From positions 20,618,001 through 20,682,000 of the forward strand of contig NC_071342.1 of the NCBI RefSeq assembly GCF_027744825.2: 64,000 bases of DNA, written 5' to 3'. Source of the DNA: Synchiropus splendidus (lineage: Eukaryota; Chordata; Actinopteri; Syngnathiformes; Callionymidae). A model generated the notes under the pieces. It saw only the letters and a program-made list of their open reading frames with translations. It was not told where the DNA came from and ran no database searches. The position numbers and the translations under genes are program-made. Numbering within the stretch: position 1 is the first letter of the stretch; every line of letters starts with the position of its first letter. This document shows, one piece after another, positions 37,916-50,331 of this stretch.

Positions 37916-40900
37916 TGTAAAAAAATAATTCAGTAAATATGGGATTCTTCACTGCAACATCTCAAAATCTTAAATTTATTTGTTATTTTTAGTCAAAATG
38001 TCTCTTCTCACTGACACTACTTATTTATTTATATACATATTTCTACCACTTATCATATCCAAACATCAACCTCATGGTGAAAAAGTACAACTAGCACGAC
38101 TAGAATGAATGACTGGACCAGTTAGAACATTTTCAAACAAATTCTCAAGTTGTTGAGGACGTTTTGCATGAGAACATGTATAAAACCGACAGCATTGAAC
38201 TCCTGTAACTTCATCACATTCCACGCGACAGACAGAGATGACTGACAGCTGTGAGATATTTCAGGGCATGAAACCCAAGACCTTCATGTGTGTATGATTC
38301 TTTGTGATCCACTGTGTCTTGTCGAAACCACAATAAACTGAAAGACTTAAATGTTTTGCATGATAACAGCTTGTGTGTGAATACTCCGAATAAATTCTGA
38401 CACGCACTTAAGGAAGTGCATGTGTTGCAAGAATGACCTAAAAATAAAAGAAATGAATAAACCAAAATAGTTATTGCAAAAGATGAGGTCTGCTTATGTG
38501 ACGTTAGTGGACTCAATGTTAATGAATATTCATCGTCCATCAGGAAACATTATCTTAAACGGACACTTTGGCTCTTTACTGATGAATATTTCAATTGTGA
38601 CTGCCAGCGTCAGTGGGTGGTTGTGTAGCAGGCAGAGCTTCAGCATCACGAAATGAAAGCTGCACCTAATGTCTAAAATAGCAAAGAAAGAGAGCACAAA
38701 CCTCCACCACACCACTCATTTATACAAACACTGATCCAGTGAAGGAGGTGAAGAAGAGAGTGCAGGCAGGGAGGAGATAACACTGTGAGGTCAGAGCAGC
38801 AGTCAGAGAGGAAGGGAAGCTTCATAGGACCATGATGTATGGTTTACAGCAGGGGTCAGGAAAGTACTGTATATACATATAGAATATTCATTATTACTGA
38901 ATATAACTAAATGGAAATTGAAGACCAACAATCATAGAGTATAATAAGACTATGAGTTGATTTTTTAAATAAATGAACTTAATGATAATAATGAAGTTAT
39001 AACAATGTTAGTGGACGTGGAACCCAGTCCCCTTGTGCCTGAGGAACGCTGTATATACGCTGTATAGAGCAGACTTACACTGCGCAAAAACCAGCTGGTG
39101 GAAAATGGCAAGCGAGACAAGAAATTACGACAACAAGCTGTGCACAGTTACTCCAAAAATAATCTTTTAATCTTCCGTAAAAATCCACAGCATAGAAATC
39201 AACCACTGCCATTGGTTGACGGGGCTGCAGAGCATCGTGGGAACGCCACCGTAACTGAGCTTCTCGTGTAAAGTGATGGGACCTCTCATGGGAGTTGGTT
39301 GCATGTTACAGATATGACAGTCAGACTTGCTGGATAAACTGGTTTGTAGTTGGGGAAACTGTCATCAGACACAACAATTAGCTGACCGCAAAGAGCCAGT
39401 AGCAGTCGCCACTTCTGGCTGGCGGGCTGTGACTCATGAGTCAGAGTTAGAAGAGTCAGAGATGAAGACGCTGAGCTTGTGAATGGAAGTGACTAGAAAC
39501 AACAAGATCAGAAATGAGTATAACAGAGGGACATGTGGAGAAGTTTGGAGAGAAAGTAAAGGAGGCCAGATGGTTCATACACATGGAGTGAGTCAGAGTT
39601 GGACCAGTAATTTCGGCGATGAAGAAGTGGAACACAACCAATGATGGATGTGGTGAATGAGGTTATACAGTAAGGATAGGTGTGACTTGCTGAAATAAAA
39701 TCAGACAATAAAATATTTTAGTTTTTTTTTTTTTTTTTTCGTCGTGCATCTCCTGGACCAGTAAGAAGGAAAGCAAAGAGCTTGCTGGGGGATTAAAGTG
39801 AGCATCGTGATGGATGTGCTCTTGAGCGCAAACATATCTCTGCACACCCAAACTTGTATTGACAGTTGTGTTTGCCCTTCGGCACCAACTCAGACTTCTC
39901 AGAGCATGCAAGACTGAGCTGTGTTGGTTCAGGCGTTTAGCAGAAATCTATTTATTCTAATCGCAAAATCATGATTCTGATCTACACAGCGGCGTTCCTG
40001 CTTTCCGGTCTTTCCATTAAAAAAAAAATAATCTCCTTCCATTTTCTTATATCACAAGATGCACTGGACTGTGGCTGGAGCTTTTCACAGTCATTTCTGC
40101 TCAAGTGCCATGACAATATTTATATTTAGTCTCCAGGCTTCTGTGTGCTCTGGAAGAGAAGAACACACAGCAACAGTGAAGCTACAGTTGGTCACTTTAC
40201 TTGTCAGAGCTTTGGTTTGCTGAATAAAGGAGTCGATTTTTGATCTTTCCAGTTTTTTTCTTTTTTTCAAAGCAGAGGGTAATTCACATTATTATCTAGT
40301 CGTCCCTCAAAAGAGGTGGCAGGTTGCGGTGCCCAGAATTCTGCCTGCTAGCAACCAGCTTGACGTGATTCAAAACAACACTGTGAGATACAGAGGAAAA
40401 CTATAATGTAAATTGACCCATTTTTCAAAGGATTATTTTCGAAGGCGGCAGGCAGGCCGCAGCCGTCCGCTTGTGTAGTCGCTGTCAGAGTGTCGCTGAA
40501 CGTGAATATGGTAATATGGCAGTCGGATAAGAATGTGGCACATCACACAGAAAATGAGATCTTTTCAAAAAAAAAAAAAAAAAAAGAGGCAGTCAGAGAT
40601 GAGCAAATGCCTCGATTCATCTCGTAAGCGAAGTGCGGGGAGAGAGAGAGAGGGAAATGAAATGTGGTGAGGAATGACTGCATCGGACAACAAAACAAAC
40701 AAAGAGCTGGCACCCCATGAAAGGCACCTGCATCATGGCTAAATGTTTACACCCCAAAAAACAAACAAAAAAATGCTGTTTAGAGTGCTCTAGATGAAGA
40801 TCTCTCAATGGTTCTGAAGGTCTGAGCACTTAATGGGTGAGTAGAAAAAGTTGGTTGAAACCAAGCAGCATTTCTTAACAAATAAAAAGCGAGTTGTTTG

Positions 40901-41947
40901 AATGCCAAAGAGATTCACGAGTCAAAAGGCTGCACGGACATGCTTTTAACTAATTCGATGTTTTTTGTCATGTATTTTTGTAAAAATAAACTCCATTGTG
41001 GAGCAGCTTTTATAAACCTTCTTTTAATCCAGACGTCATCCTGGTTTCAGTTCATTTCTGAAGACCAGGAAAACCCTCAGAGAGAGCAGAACTCAGCCAG
41101 AAACAAGACAATGACCCAACATGTTCTCCCTCATTGTCATATGGTCACATTGATGTATGATGCGGACCTCACACAGCATATTGGTGGGGGGCGGGGGGCT
41201 TCCAATGGTCCCGAATGATCTTCCATCTGTGGCACATGAGGAAGCAACAACGTCCTGGTGCACATGAGAAACCAACTGTGCGCACAAGGTACTTTGCAAT
41301 CTCAGAGCTGAAAAGGGTCACGTACGAGACTTCCAGCGGTTTGTTTGTTCAGTTCCACAGTAACCTTGACAGCTATTTGGGGGGAGCCAGCACTGCGAAC
41401 CAGTGGATTGAATATTGGGGGCTTTCCTCTGTGGACAATGCATGGAGTTTAGGTTGGTTTTATTCACTGACCTGAGACACAGAGGGCATTTTGAGTGCAC
41501 TTTTTAACGTTCATCCACGTGTGACCATGGAGCTGTCCAGAGTTCTGCAGCTGACGACTGACAAACTCGATCAGAGCTGGCAGTTCAGAATTAGTGTTAT
41601 GCAAAAAAATAATAATAATAATCCAAGTTAAAGTCATGAAGTTATGTTCCGCTCTTGTTGTGTGACTTCCTCTTTATTCCTCAGTTTGCAGGTGCATATA
41701 GAACTTAATAGAACCCGATTATTCTCATTCATATTTCTCACTTCACTCTCCTGGATTTTACTTTCATTTTTTCCCCCGTGTCCACTTGTCTCTTTGTTAA
41801 GTGAAGTGTCCATCATGACTATATATTTTTCTGTTCAGGGGGTCCTGCTTCCTCTGCTCCACCCACCTGCCCTTCAGAAGAAACATTCAACCTTTTACTG
41901 AACATTGACAGACAATTTTTGTTGTTAAATACACTATATACCTTGTG
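37916..41947. other. Unassigned DNA
   Basis: T run 39,721-39,739 and A run 40,567-40,585. CAGCAGGGGTC at 38,849 resembles a hAT end, but no partner end was found. Confidence 0.4.
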
Positions 41948-42265
41948 ACTCAGCTCCCTCTTCACCACGACGGTCCGATACAGTGACCGCATCACTGCTG
42001 CCGCTGCACCAACCCGTCTATCAATCTCACACTCCCCTTTACCCTCACTCAAGAACAAGACCCCGAGATACTTAAACTCCACCACTTGGGGCAAGAACTC
42101 TCCACCGACCCGGAGAGAGCAAACCACCTTATTTCGGTTGAGAACCATGGCCTCAGACTTGGAGGTGCTGATCCTCATCCCGGCCCAGCGCATGCTGAAG
42201 GTCCCGGTCCGATGAGGCCAGCAGAACAACATCGTCCGCAAATAGCAGAGATGAAATTCTGTGGT
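41948..42265 (-). mobile_element. Rex3-type LINE reverse-transcriptase fragment
   Basis: The minus strand encodes, in one frame, RISSLLFADDVVLLASSD followed by RDLQHALG, with the FADD catalytic motif. After a small deletion that changes frame it reads GMRISTSKSEAMVLNRNK, then SLRVGGEFLPQVVEFKYLGV and RTVVVKRELSHK. These are the RT C-terminal part and the YLG block of the Rex3/RTE lineage. It lies immediately N-terminal to the C-terminal region preserved in the copy at 59.5 kb. Both ends are missing, including the normal 3' tail, so the copy was cut by later rearrangement. Confidence 0.82.
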
Positions 42266-45200
42266 TCCCGAAATATATATACTATATATGTCTGTATTAT
42301 ATGTATCTAGGTCCAGACTTGGGTCTCGGTTTGATCGAACTGGGATAAACAAGTTGTTTATTAGAAAATCGAACTTGTCACGGCAGCAACAGTAAAGACA
42401 TTTATTGACACATTGATGATGGCGTACATAATTTTTTCATAAGCTTCTAAACACGAACCCAGACCCTCCCCATTGTTTATCTAACACATTCTCTCTATTT
42501 CCAGGATGCTTTTATTGTGAACATTTGAGAGAAGAACATTTCAAATTTCAACTCGGCGTCACCAAAGCCTTTCATCAGACCTCCATTCTATTGCCAACTT
42601 CCTCGTGTCCTGTTCAAGGCGCCACTCAAGCCCTCAGTTACATCGCACGACTGTACAAAGCAGTTCCAACACAGCCACTCCAGCGTTCTCCCCTGACATC
42701 CTCAGGAGCTAGGAAACACTCTCACGCATGTGCAGCTGATTTTAATTCTTCAGGTTTCTCAACTGTGCGTCGCTTGTGCAGTACAGTGAAGAGCTGAGAG
42801 TGGAACACTTTCTCACCGACTACAAGACTGGGAACTGATGACTCATGGTGTGCAGAATCATTAAAACAAACAGCTTTTGTGACGTGACTTTCTGCACCAC
42901 ACAGGATACGTTATCTGGGAGCTGCAGTGATTCCTCGGTTATTCAACTAAAATACCAATATTTAGACAGCAAAGTGAGTCAGTCTGAGGTGCATCCATCA
43001 GGTACAGGAACAGTTTTTGGCCAAAATAAATCTTTCTTCATCTACTGTCCGACATTTGTCACATTTTAATGTGTTGCATTCTGTCTCCAGCTCTGATTTG
43101 GTCTCCCCTCAATCGCCTGTTTCTCCACCTTCCTCTCTGTGATGTGTTTAGCATTCAAGGCCTTTCGCTGCAGCATCACAGGCCTGTTTGTTTCACAGCA
43201 CTGCGAAGAGAGAAAATGATATAACTCCTCCGGGAGGGAGTCAAATTTCTATATAACACACGCTGGAGCGTAATGTGTCCACAGCACGTCAACTCTGATA
43301 TAACGGGCCGCATAAAGCAGGCATAGTCTGGTTAGCTATCACTTTTTTTTAATGAAATAAAAATGTTTTCTGTTCTTGTCAGCATTAGCTGGAGGAGATG
43401 TTCGCGGTGCAGGCAGCAGAGCTCTGACACCAGTGTTGTTTCACGTCAGTGATGTGTCGACAAACCAACATATGAGACTTCCAAGTCATGAGCCTTTGAT
43501 GTAAGGTTGGTGGGCTCCGCTTTCAGGGCAGATATTCTGCTTTATTGCTGAGAAGAAGACGCCTGGTAGATTCAAAACTAAAGTTTATAGAAAGCATGAA
43601 CACGGAGATATTCATGTCCACGCAGGAAGTAGTGTTCCAGAAGGAGATGACCATGACAGAGAGCAGCTGATCAGCTGCCCTGGATTCAATAGACATTGCT
43701 CAACAGCATCCACACAGATCTTCATCATATTGTCTCTCAAGCTTTGAAAAAAAACTCACATTCTGGAGGAAAGAGATAAAAAAGAAAAAGTACTGTGATG
43801 ATGAGTTGTGAGGCCATACAGTACACGGGATCATGGTCACGTTGGATGGCACATTTCTTAGATTTAAAATACTTCAAAACAAGACTTCAGCAACTGTATT
43901 TCAATATAATGAAGACACAGTGCATTTATTTTATTAATTTCCATTGGCGTTTAATTCCAATGTACATTTGAATTAGCAGGACAGTGAGTGACCGCTGTAC
44001 ACACGATGAACTACAGCAGCACTTCTTCCACGAACCCCTGACACTGAAAGATGAAACTGTCAGTTTTCATTTGTTGTTAGTTTTTTTGCTTTTAGTTAAC
44101 AAAGTATATGTTACTGCATGGGTCTGAACTTTCCACCCGCACCCCCACCCACCAAAAAAAAAAAAAAAAAAACATAGAAAAAACAATTTAAGAAATTTAA
44201 AAGAAAATAAAAAAGATCTGTTTTGTATATATCACATTGATCCAACACTTGCTCAGGATGTAACATTTTTTAATTCATGGAATGACAAAACAAACAGAAT
44301 ATTATTATTAACTAATATTTTATGTATCACATTCATTGGACATTTAGTCTAGAAGCAATGTTGAATTTAAATTGTAACTGTGGCTGAGAATTTGTTCTGG
44401 AACTAGCCCATCACACATGTCTGGAGTCAAGATAATCCGTCACACCTCTGACATCACTCCGCTCCCCTCCTGATCACAGCAAACCCAAATAAAGCGCCTC
44501 ACGTTCCCGTGTTTCCTAGCATGTTTCTAACTGAGGCGGCGTCATGTTTTCCGCCGCAGCAGAGCAGTTGAACTGGCAGTGCTGCTCTCTCACCAGCAGG
44601 ACTCAGATAAGCAGCAACAACCCCACGGATGGACATGTAATCTCCAGAGCTCAGCGCTAATCTCAACACAGTTTACTGCAAACATTTCCCAATTAGACAC
44701 TGACATTAAGCATTCAAAGACATAAAGCTCTATGTTTACCAAATCACGGCAAACTGGGTCACATTCGGCCGTCTCAGATGCCTCTGCTGACACAGAGGCC
44801 TCGTCTGCCGCGTGGCAGCCGCTGGCTCCACTCTGCTGCAACAGCATCAACCCCCCCTCCCCCCCGACAGCCTCAACTTAGAGGACAGTCGAAGCTCATG
44901 CACAGACCCAAACAAACCAACATGCCAAAATCCAAACACAACCCCTTCAAGTCAAAGTCAGGCAAAAATGACTGGTGAAAAATATGCTATTAAAAAGCAG
45001 GTGGGGGGCGGGGGAGAGAGGGGGTGCTCTCTTTTACTCGGCCGAAAGGCTTCCACTAATGACCTGTGGATGACAAGACGGAAGGCGATCTAGAGAGTCA
45101 AATATTGTCCCAACTGTCATCCTCCATGAACCATAAGCTCTGTAATTCAGCTGAAGGATAATGGCCAGCGAGTCAGGCAGCAGGGTGAGGCGCCATATGT

Positions 45201-47689
45201 TTCTGTAATTTGAGGATAATCGGTTCGGCGTGTTTTTCCTAAACAAAGTGACTGTGGTATTAAACGCTGAGTCGCAATGAAAGGTCAAGCAGCAGACGTA
45301 ACCAGACAGGGTGCTGAGAGGCGGCGGAGGAATGCTGGAGAACGGCTGCTTTCACACACATACATGGAGAAAATTATTTTTGAAGAAGTTATAGATTCAC
45401 TAATAGTCATAACGTGTGGAATAATGAGTTTGGATGAGTTCAAAATGAGGCGCAATGTGGAGACAAAGACACAACTATGTGTCTAAAATTTAGAGTTGTG
45501 GTAGTTCAATGAAAACAAACTTTCTAAGAGACACGTTAGTCGAGTGATTCTGGAGGGCTTAAAAGAAATACAGAGGCAGGAGAACACAGCAGCAGCAGCA
45601 GCGCAGAGCCTTGGCATCGATGCAGAGGGCCTGAGATCCCGAACGTTTGCCAGCCATAATGAAATGATGGGGTTCATGGGTCGAATCGCCGCAGCAATTG
45701 GGGACAATGCGTCAGTTGTGAAGGGTGAAGCCGAGAGTGAGTCAGGGTCAAGTCCGGCTAACCTGCCAAACCTTGAATGGAAAATGTCCCACAGGTAAAT
45801 AATACAGAGCTGAGAGTAATAAAACAGTCGTGGATTCAGGTTTGTTTCGCTTTCTCAACAAAAACTGCTGTTCACTTTGGCGGATCTGTCCGTGGTGCTG
45901 AATTCTTTGACACCAAAACTGACCTTCATTTCATATCTCTTAACTATGTCATAAATACTTTGATTAAAATGGTGACCTGGATGGCAGCTAACATTACTAA
46001 AGAAGGTTTAATGCTTATTGTTAGTGTATTATTCAGTTGAGAAACATGAAGAAACGTGGAACCTGTTTGACAATATAGGTAAAACAGCACTATCAACCAC
46101 ACACAAGCCTTAAACAGGGCTACAGTCTCTGACTCTGGACCATACAACTGATCACGCTGGAAGATCATTCATCCTTAGAGGGGTTAGTCTTTGTTCTGCT
46201 CCCATGAATTTTAGCACAAAATCTGCCCCTGATGCATTTTACTTGTGACACATTGCAATTTTGGTCTAAATATTATGCTTGCCTTTAATAAGAAGACTCA
46301 TGAAAGAATAAATAATTGATCAATAAATGAAGTAGGTTAAAAATAAATAATACAAAAACAAAGTTACAGATGACGCAGTTCAAAAGTTCCCAGCTTTCCA
46401 TGGTGGCTCCATGAAAGAACCGTGCAAGAACTGCACTGGGAAGGGAACAGTTGAACTGCTCCTACTGTAGACAGTTTTGGTTGACAAGGCGGCCAGAGAT
46501 AAATACCCCAAAATACAAAAAGGTGATCAAGTAAAGTGCAGAACCAGGGCCAAAAACAGTAGCCGAGAATAGAATTGGTATGTGTAATGTAAACTAGAAA
46601 ACGTACAAAGGACACGGCAGATGTGTTGCTCCTAAATAAACTTGGGCAAATTAAGTCAAAAAGTTGTTTCAAAAAGTTATTTTTATAAAATAATTGGTTG
46701 TGTAAACATTACTAAAATTAACTTGGTAAAGTACAGGTCCAACATACACCAACAAGTTGAGCACCAAATTTGGATCACCACATACTGTAACACATACACT
46801 GTTAGACTGGTAAACATGGGAGTCTGAATCAGCAATGGTGAACTTGGGAGTACAAAGCAGGTTGTATCAAGTCCAAAATGACTTAGTTAAATGCAACTCC
46901 ACCAGTTTCCTGCTTTGGAGGTCATCGTGTCACAGGAGTACATTCATACCGTTTGTTCAAACAATGCCACGTGAGTGACGTTGGTCGCCCTCAGTATGTT
47001 GGTTTACAACATGGAGACTGAATCTGACTGAGCCTGACAAAACAAAAGCTGTTCACTGCAATGAGTGTAGCATCTGAATCGCCCATTTAGAATGGCAACT
47101 GTGCCACTGTATTGGCAGGTGTTGTACAGGGATCACTGTCTATTGTTATATTCTTAGGATGTTTCAGTTATCCTGAACATATTCAACATACTATCAGACA
47201 CATTTTGACTCGATAAATTGCTGTTAAACTGTGTTTCGTTTAAGGCAATGTTATCCAGTCAAATTCTTTCCTAGTTTGCAGCATTTTTTTATTTCTTTCT
47301 ATGGAAATAACTTATATCTAATAGCTGTGTAAGCGAAAGCCGCGGCTGAGTCCCAAAGGACCCGGCTGATGGATGTATGTGATAGCCCCGAGGCACCCAC
47401 GGGTGTCTGGAACAAGCCGGATGTCTGCAACGTTAAGATCAGTTTGATAATGACAGACGCGTCAAGAAATGCTCAGGTTAATTTGCATAGAAGCCGCAGT
47501 CATTCATTTTCGTCTGTTGAATCTGCAGTTTGGTACGTTACGGTTTCAGGGGAAGATTCGGGGAAGGGTAACTATATCACCTACAGGCAAACACAAACGT
47601 AGCAAACACACCTGAGGAAACGTGGTGGGCGGAGACAGAAAGAAGGGTTCAGGTGTCACCAGGGGTTTTTCTTCTTCATCTCCAACATT
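42266..47689. other. Unassigned DNA
   Basis: A run 44,154-44,171, CCCACC-rich patch at 44,138-44,152, and the unassigned frame at 45,544. No RNA gene or array seen. Confidence 0.4.
45544..45798 (+). other. Unassigned 84-codon open frame
   Basis: Open frame with a high-complexity, protein-like composition: LKEIQRQENTAAAAAQSLGI, then FASHNEMMGFMGRIAAAIGD and an acidic Ser-rich segment GEAESESGSSP, ending shortly after CACAGGTAAATAA, which could be a splice donor. I do not recognise it. A retroelement-derived or lineage-specific exon is possible. Chance is equally possible, since the first Met has no supporting context and the AGC repeat supplies the Ala run. Confidence 0.2.
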
Positions 47690-47965
47690 TTTGGAGCAAC
47701 ACGGTCTCTGCTTTCCACATATCCAAGCCACCTGGCCTCCTGGCATTCGCCTGCAAACTTCTCCACGTGTCCCTCTGATATTCTCATTTCTGATATGTCC
47801 ATTCACTCCCATTGACAACCTCTTCATCTCACCGTCCTTCACTCTTTCTTCTGCTCTGGTGCCACGGTCATCTCCACCCAGCCTGCACTCTCCTCTTCAC
47901 CTCCCACATCTCTCTCCGTTCTTCTGGATGAGTGCGCCCATATGCTTCAACTGCTTCTCCTTCTG
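47690..47965 (-). mobile_element. RTE-like LINE fragment (reverse)
   Basis: The minus strand contains HIRNENIRGTRGEVCR, matching the DRIRNEYIRGT..V block of the fish LINE family whose C-terminus carries GHV.RRD. Antisense signposts on the plus strand are AACTTCTCCACGTGTCCCTC, TGATATTCTCATTTCTGATA and CAGCCTGCACTCTCCTCTTC. It is heavily decayed and truncated at both ends. Confidence 0.6.
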
Positions 47966-50261
47966 ACTTTCAATGACCTCCTCTGCTGCCCAAAACTTGA
48001 GGGCTTCCACTCCTCCTTGATAAAGCACTTCATAAATCATAGCTCCTCAGTGTTTCTTCAGAGAATATATTTCAGTCAAAGCCAGATACAAAGCGTTGGT
48101 CGTCGGTCAAACCCGTAACAGCGCATAGAAACTTGAGTGTTGTGCAAGTGTGTCCCTCAGTGATGCACTGTTTTATTAGTGGACCATGCTGCCTCTTCAC
48201 CTCTGAAGTCATTCTTTGTCACATGGCGGATAAATAAGGACGCCTTGCAGAATGAAGCCGTCAGCACTGCCCCTCTCGTGGAGTCAAGTGTCTTTGGGGA
48301 GGATATTTGCTGCTTCAGAGGTTTGGACAGCGATATCAAATCATTCCTCCAATAGCTGCCAGACTCAGCGGGTCACGTCAGGACAAAGGGAATAATAGAA
48401 CATCTGATCATTTATTAAAACAGATATAATAAGGAGAAAATAATCCTGACTTTATTATACATCACACGGTAGCGATACAATGGCAAGTGAGTCGATATCA
48501 ATGTTTAAAAAGTGGGAAGGCACTGGAGTGAAAAGGGGCAAAAAGAGATTTCTACATTGGAGGATGATTTAGTGTCTTCGGTTTTAAACGCCCGCCATCC
48601 TCCGCGCTGGAGGCTCGGATGGTTCAGGCAATGTTTTATCGTAGCGCTTTCCGCCAAGGCGTTGGCACGGCGGGGTCGTATGCTCCGTGTCTCTGGCCAG
48701 TTGGACCTCAGACGGCTCTAAATTGGGCTGCCAGACAGAGAGCAGATCGCTGTGTCGGTCACACTCGGGTGGAGGGAACAGTTGGGGAAATAGTTTATGA
48801 GAAAGTTGGCAGGTTTTATGGGATAGCTTATTAATCACCATCAGAGCACCTTCTTAAAAAATATGGGGCGGCTGCCAATATCCCTGTTAACAAGACGCAG
48901 CTGTCGGAAATGACCCGACCCGTCGGCGTAGCCGAGTGAGTCCGCACAAAGCTGTTGATGTCATGGCAACAGTCGTTGGAGGATATTACACTTTTACACA
49001 GCGTGTCACATAAAGACGCATTATTAGGAGCGTGGAGAGACGACACAAGCAAGAACAGGTAAAACATTCATGCTGCAACCACTTCACCAACATCCCTCCC
49101 ACATCGCTGACCTTTGTCATCCTTAAAAACTATTCAAAACTATTCAAAAGAAATGAAATAGCTTACGCAGTCTGGCTTCAAATGAAATTCCATTCACGTG
49201 GGACTTTATCTTTCCCCCAGTCGGTCTCTAACTCTTGCAAGAGGGATGGGCGGAAAACAGGAGAGAAGATTTCCGGATCCTGGGGATCTCACTGGTGGGA
49301 AAACAAATGATTCCATCCCAGAATTATTATATACTCTGCTCCACGAAATGCAGTATCGCTTCATTTTGCATGGTTTTCCATAGCTATATACAGTACAAGG
49401 AGAAGCCACACCACCTCCTTCTCATTTCATGTTTTGGTTGAAGGAGGATATTCAGTCTGACTCAGTGTTCAGAGGCAGTGTAGCTCAAGAATGTCTCAAC
49501 AGTTGAAATAAAATTCAGGTGAGAGGCAAATGGCAATGATGTCGGCCATGAGGAAACACCATGCCTTGTGTGCAATAGCCGTGGTATTCTGCTGCAACAT
49601 TGATGGAATCTATTGATGTTGCAACAAGGCATGACGTGGAGCACTGCTCTTCATGAGACCAGATGGGGACTGCGCCTGACATTTTGCACCACACAAAAAC
49701 AACAAAGTGACTTGCTCGCCCCTGCAACAAAGATAACCTCTAAGCACTGAAATTGTTTCAACAGTCCAACCTCCGCTGACTGAAGGATATCATGTGTTAA
49801 GAGCCACAGACGTAAACACTTTCCAACACTCCCCTAGACTTTAACACACAGAGGACTTCCACTGTCTAATATAGTATAGGCAATGCATAACGCATGCTGA
49901 CAACAATGGCAACAAATTTTGCACACTTACTCCCGAGTCCCTTTTCACAGGGGGGGAGGCTCTGATATTGATACCAAAAATGGTATGGGTCGGGTCGGTT
50001 TTTACACTGCCCTTTCTGACCCTAACCATTCAATACCGACCCGTGCCGTTCACTGGACGCACAGTCACTTCCTTTCGAAGATGTCGAACGTTTAGCTGCC
50101 ATCTTGCTCACAAAAGCAATGCTGAGTTAGACTCTCACACACAGCCAACAAGGTTTACTGCTAAATGCTCACTGATGCCACTTTGCTGAGCCAAATCGGC
50201 ATCTGAGTTACCGAAGACTGTGGCATCCATCATCCAGTAGAATGCAGCTCAAGTCTATATA
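47966..50261. other. Unassigned DNA
   Basis: A CpG-containing segment lies at 48,590-48,780. GGGTCGGGTCGG (49,990) and CCGACCCG (50,036) form a weak inverted pair. No gene recognised. Confidence 0.4.
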
Positions 50262-50331
50262 CAGCGGTTGGACAAAACAATGGAAAGCATTTTTAGCTTT
50301 AAGGTGTTTCCATGATTTTGTCCAACCCCTG
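50262..50331. mobile_element. 70-bp TA-flanked mini-MITE
   Basis: The left end CAGCGGTTGGACAAAACAAT and right end ATTTTGTCCAACCCCTG are inverted copies (about 22 of 25 matching, including the adjacent GGAAA/TTTCC), with TA on both sides. The terminus CAG.GGTTGGACAAAAT is that of fish mariner-type elements as I recall them. Only ~20 bp separate the two ends. Confidence 0.75.

Noticed and set aside
38849..39056. hAT-like CAGCAGGGGTC start with AACGCTG further on
   Set aside because: The supposed right end matches at too few positions.
41819..42352. 177-codon minus-strand frame as a host gene
   Set aside because: Its core is the Rex3 reverse-transcriptase fragment, and the outer parts are chance read-through.
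49960..50080. Inverted pair around GGGTCGGGTCGG and CCGACCCG
   Set aside because: Pairing is short and broken; no defined ends or target duplication.
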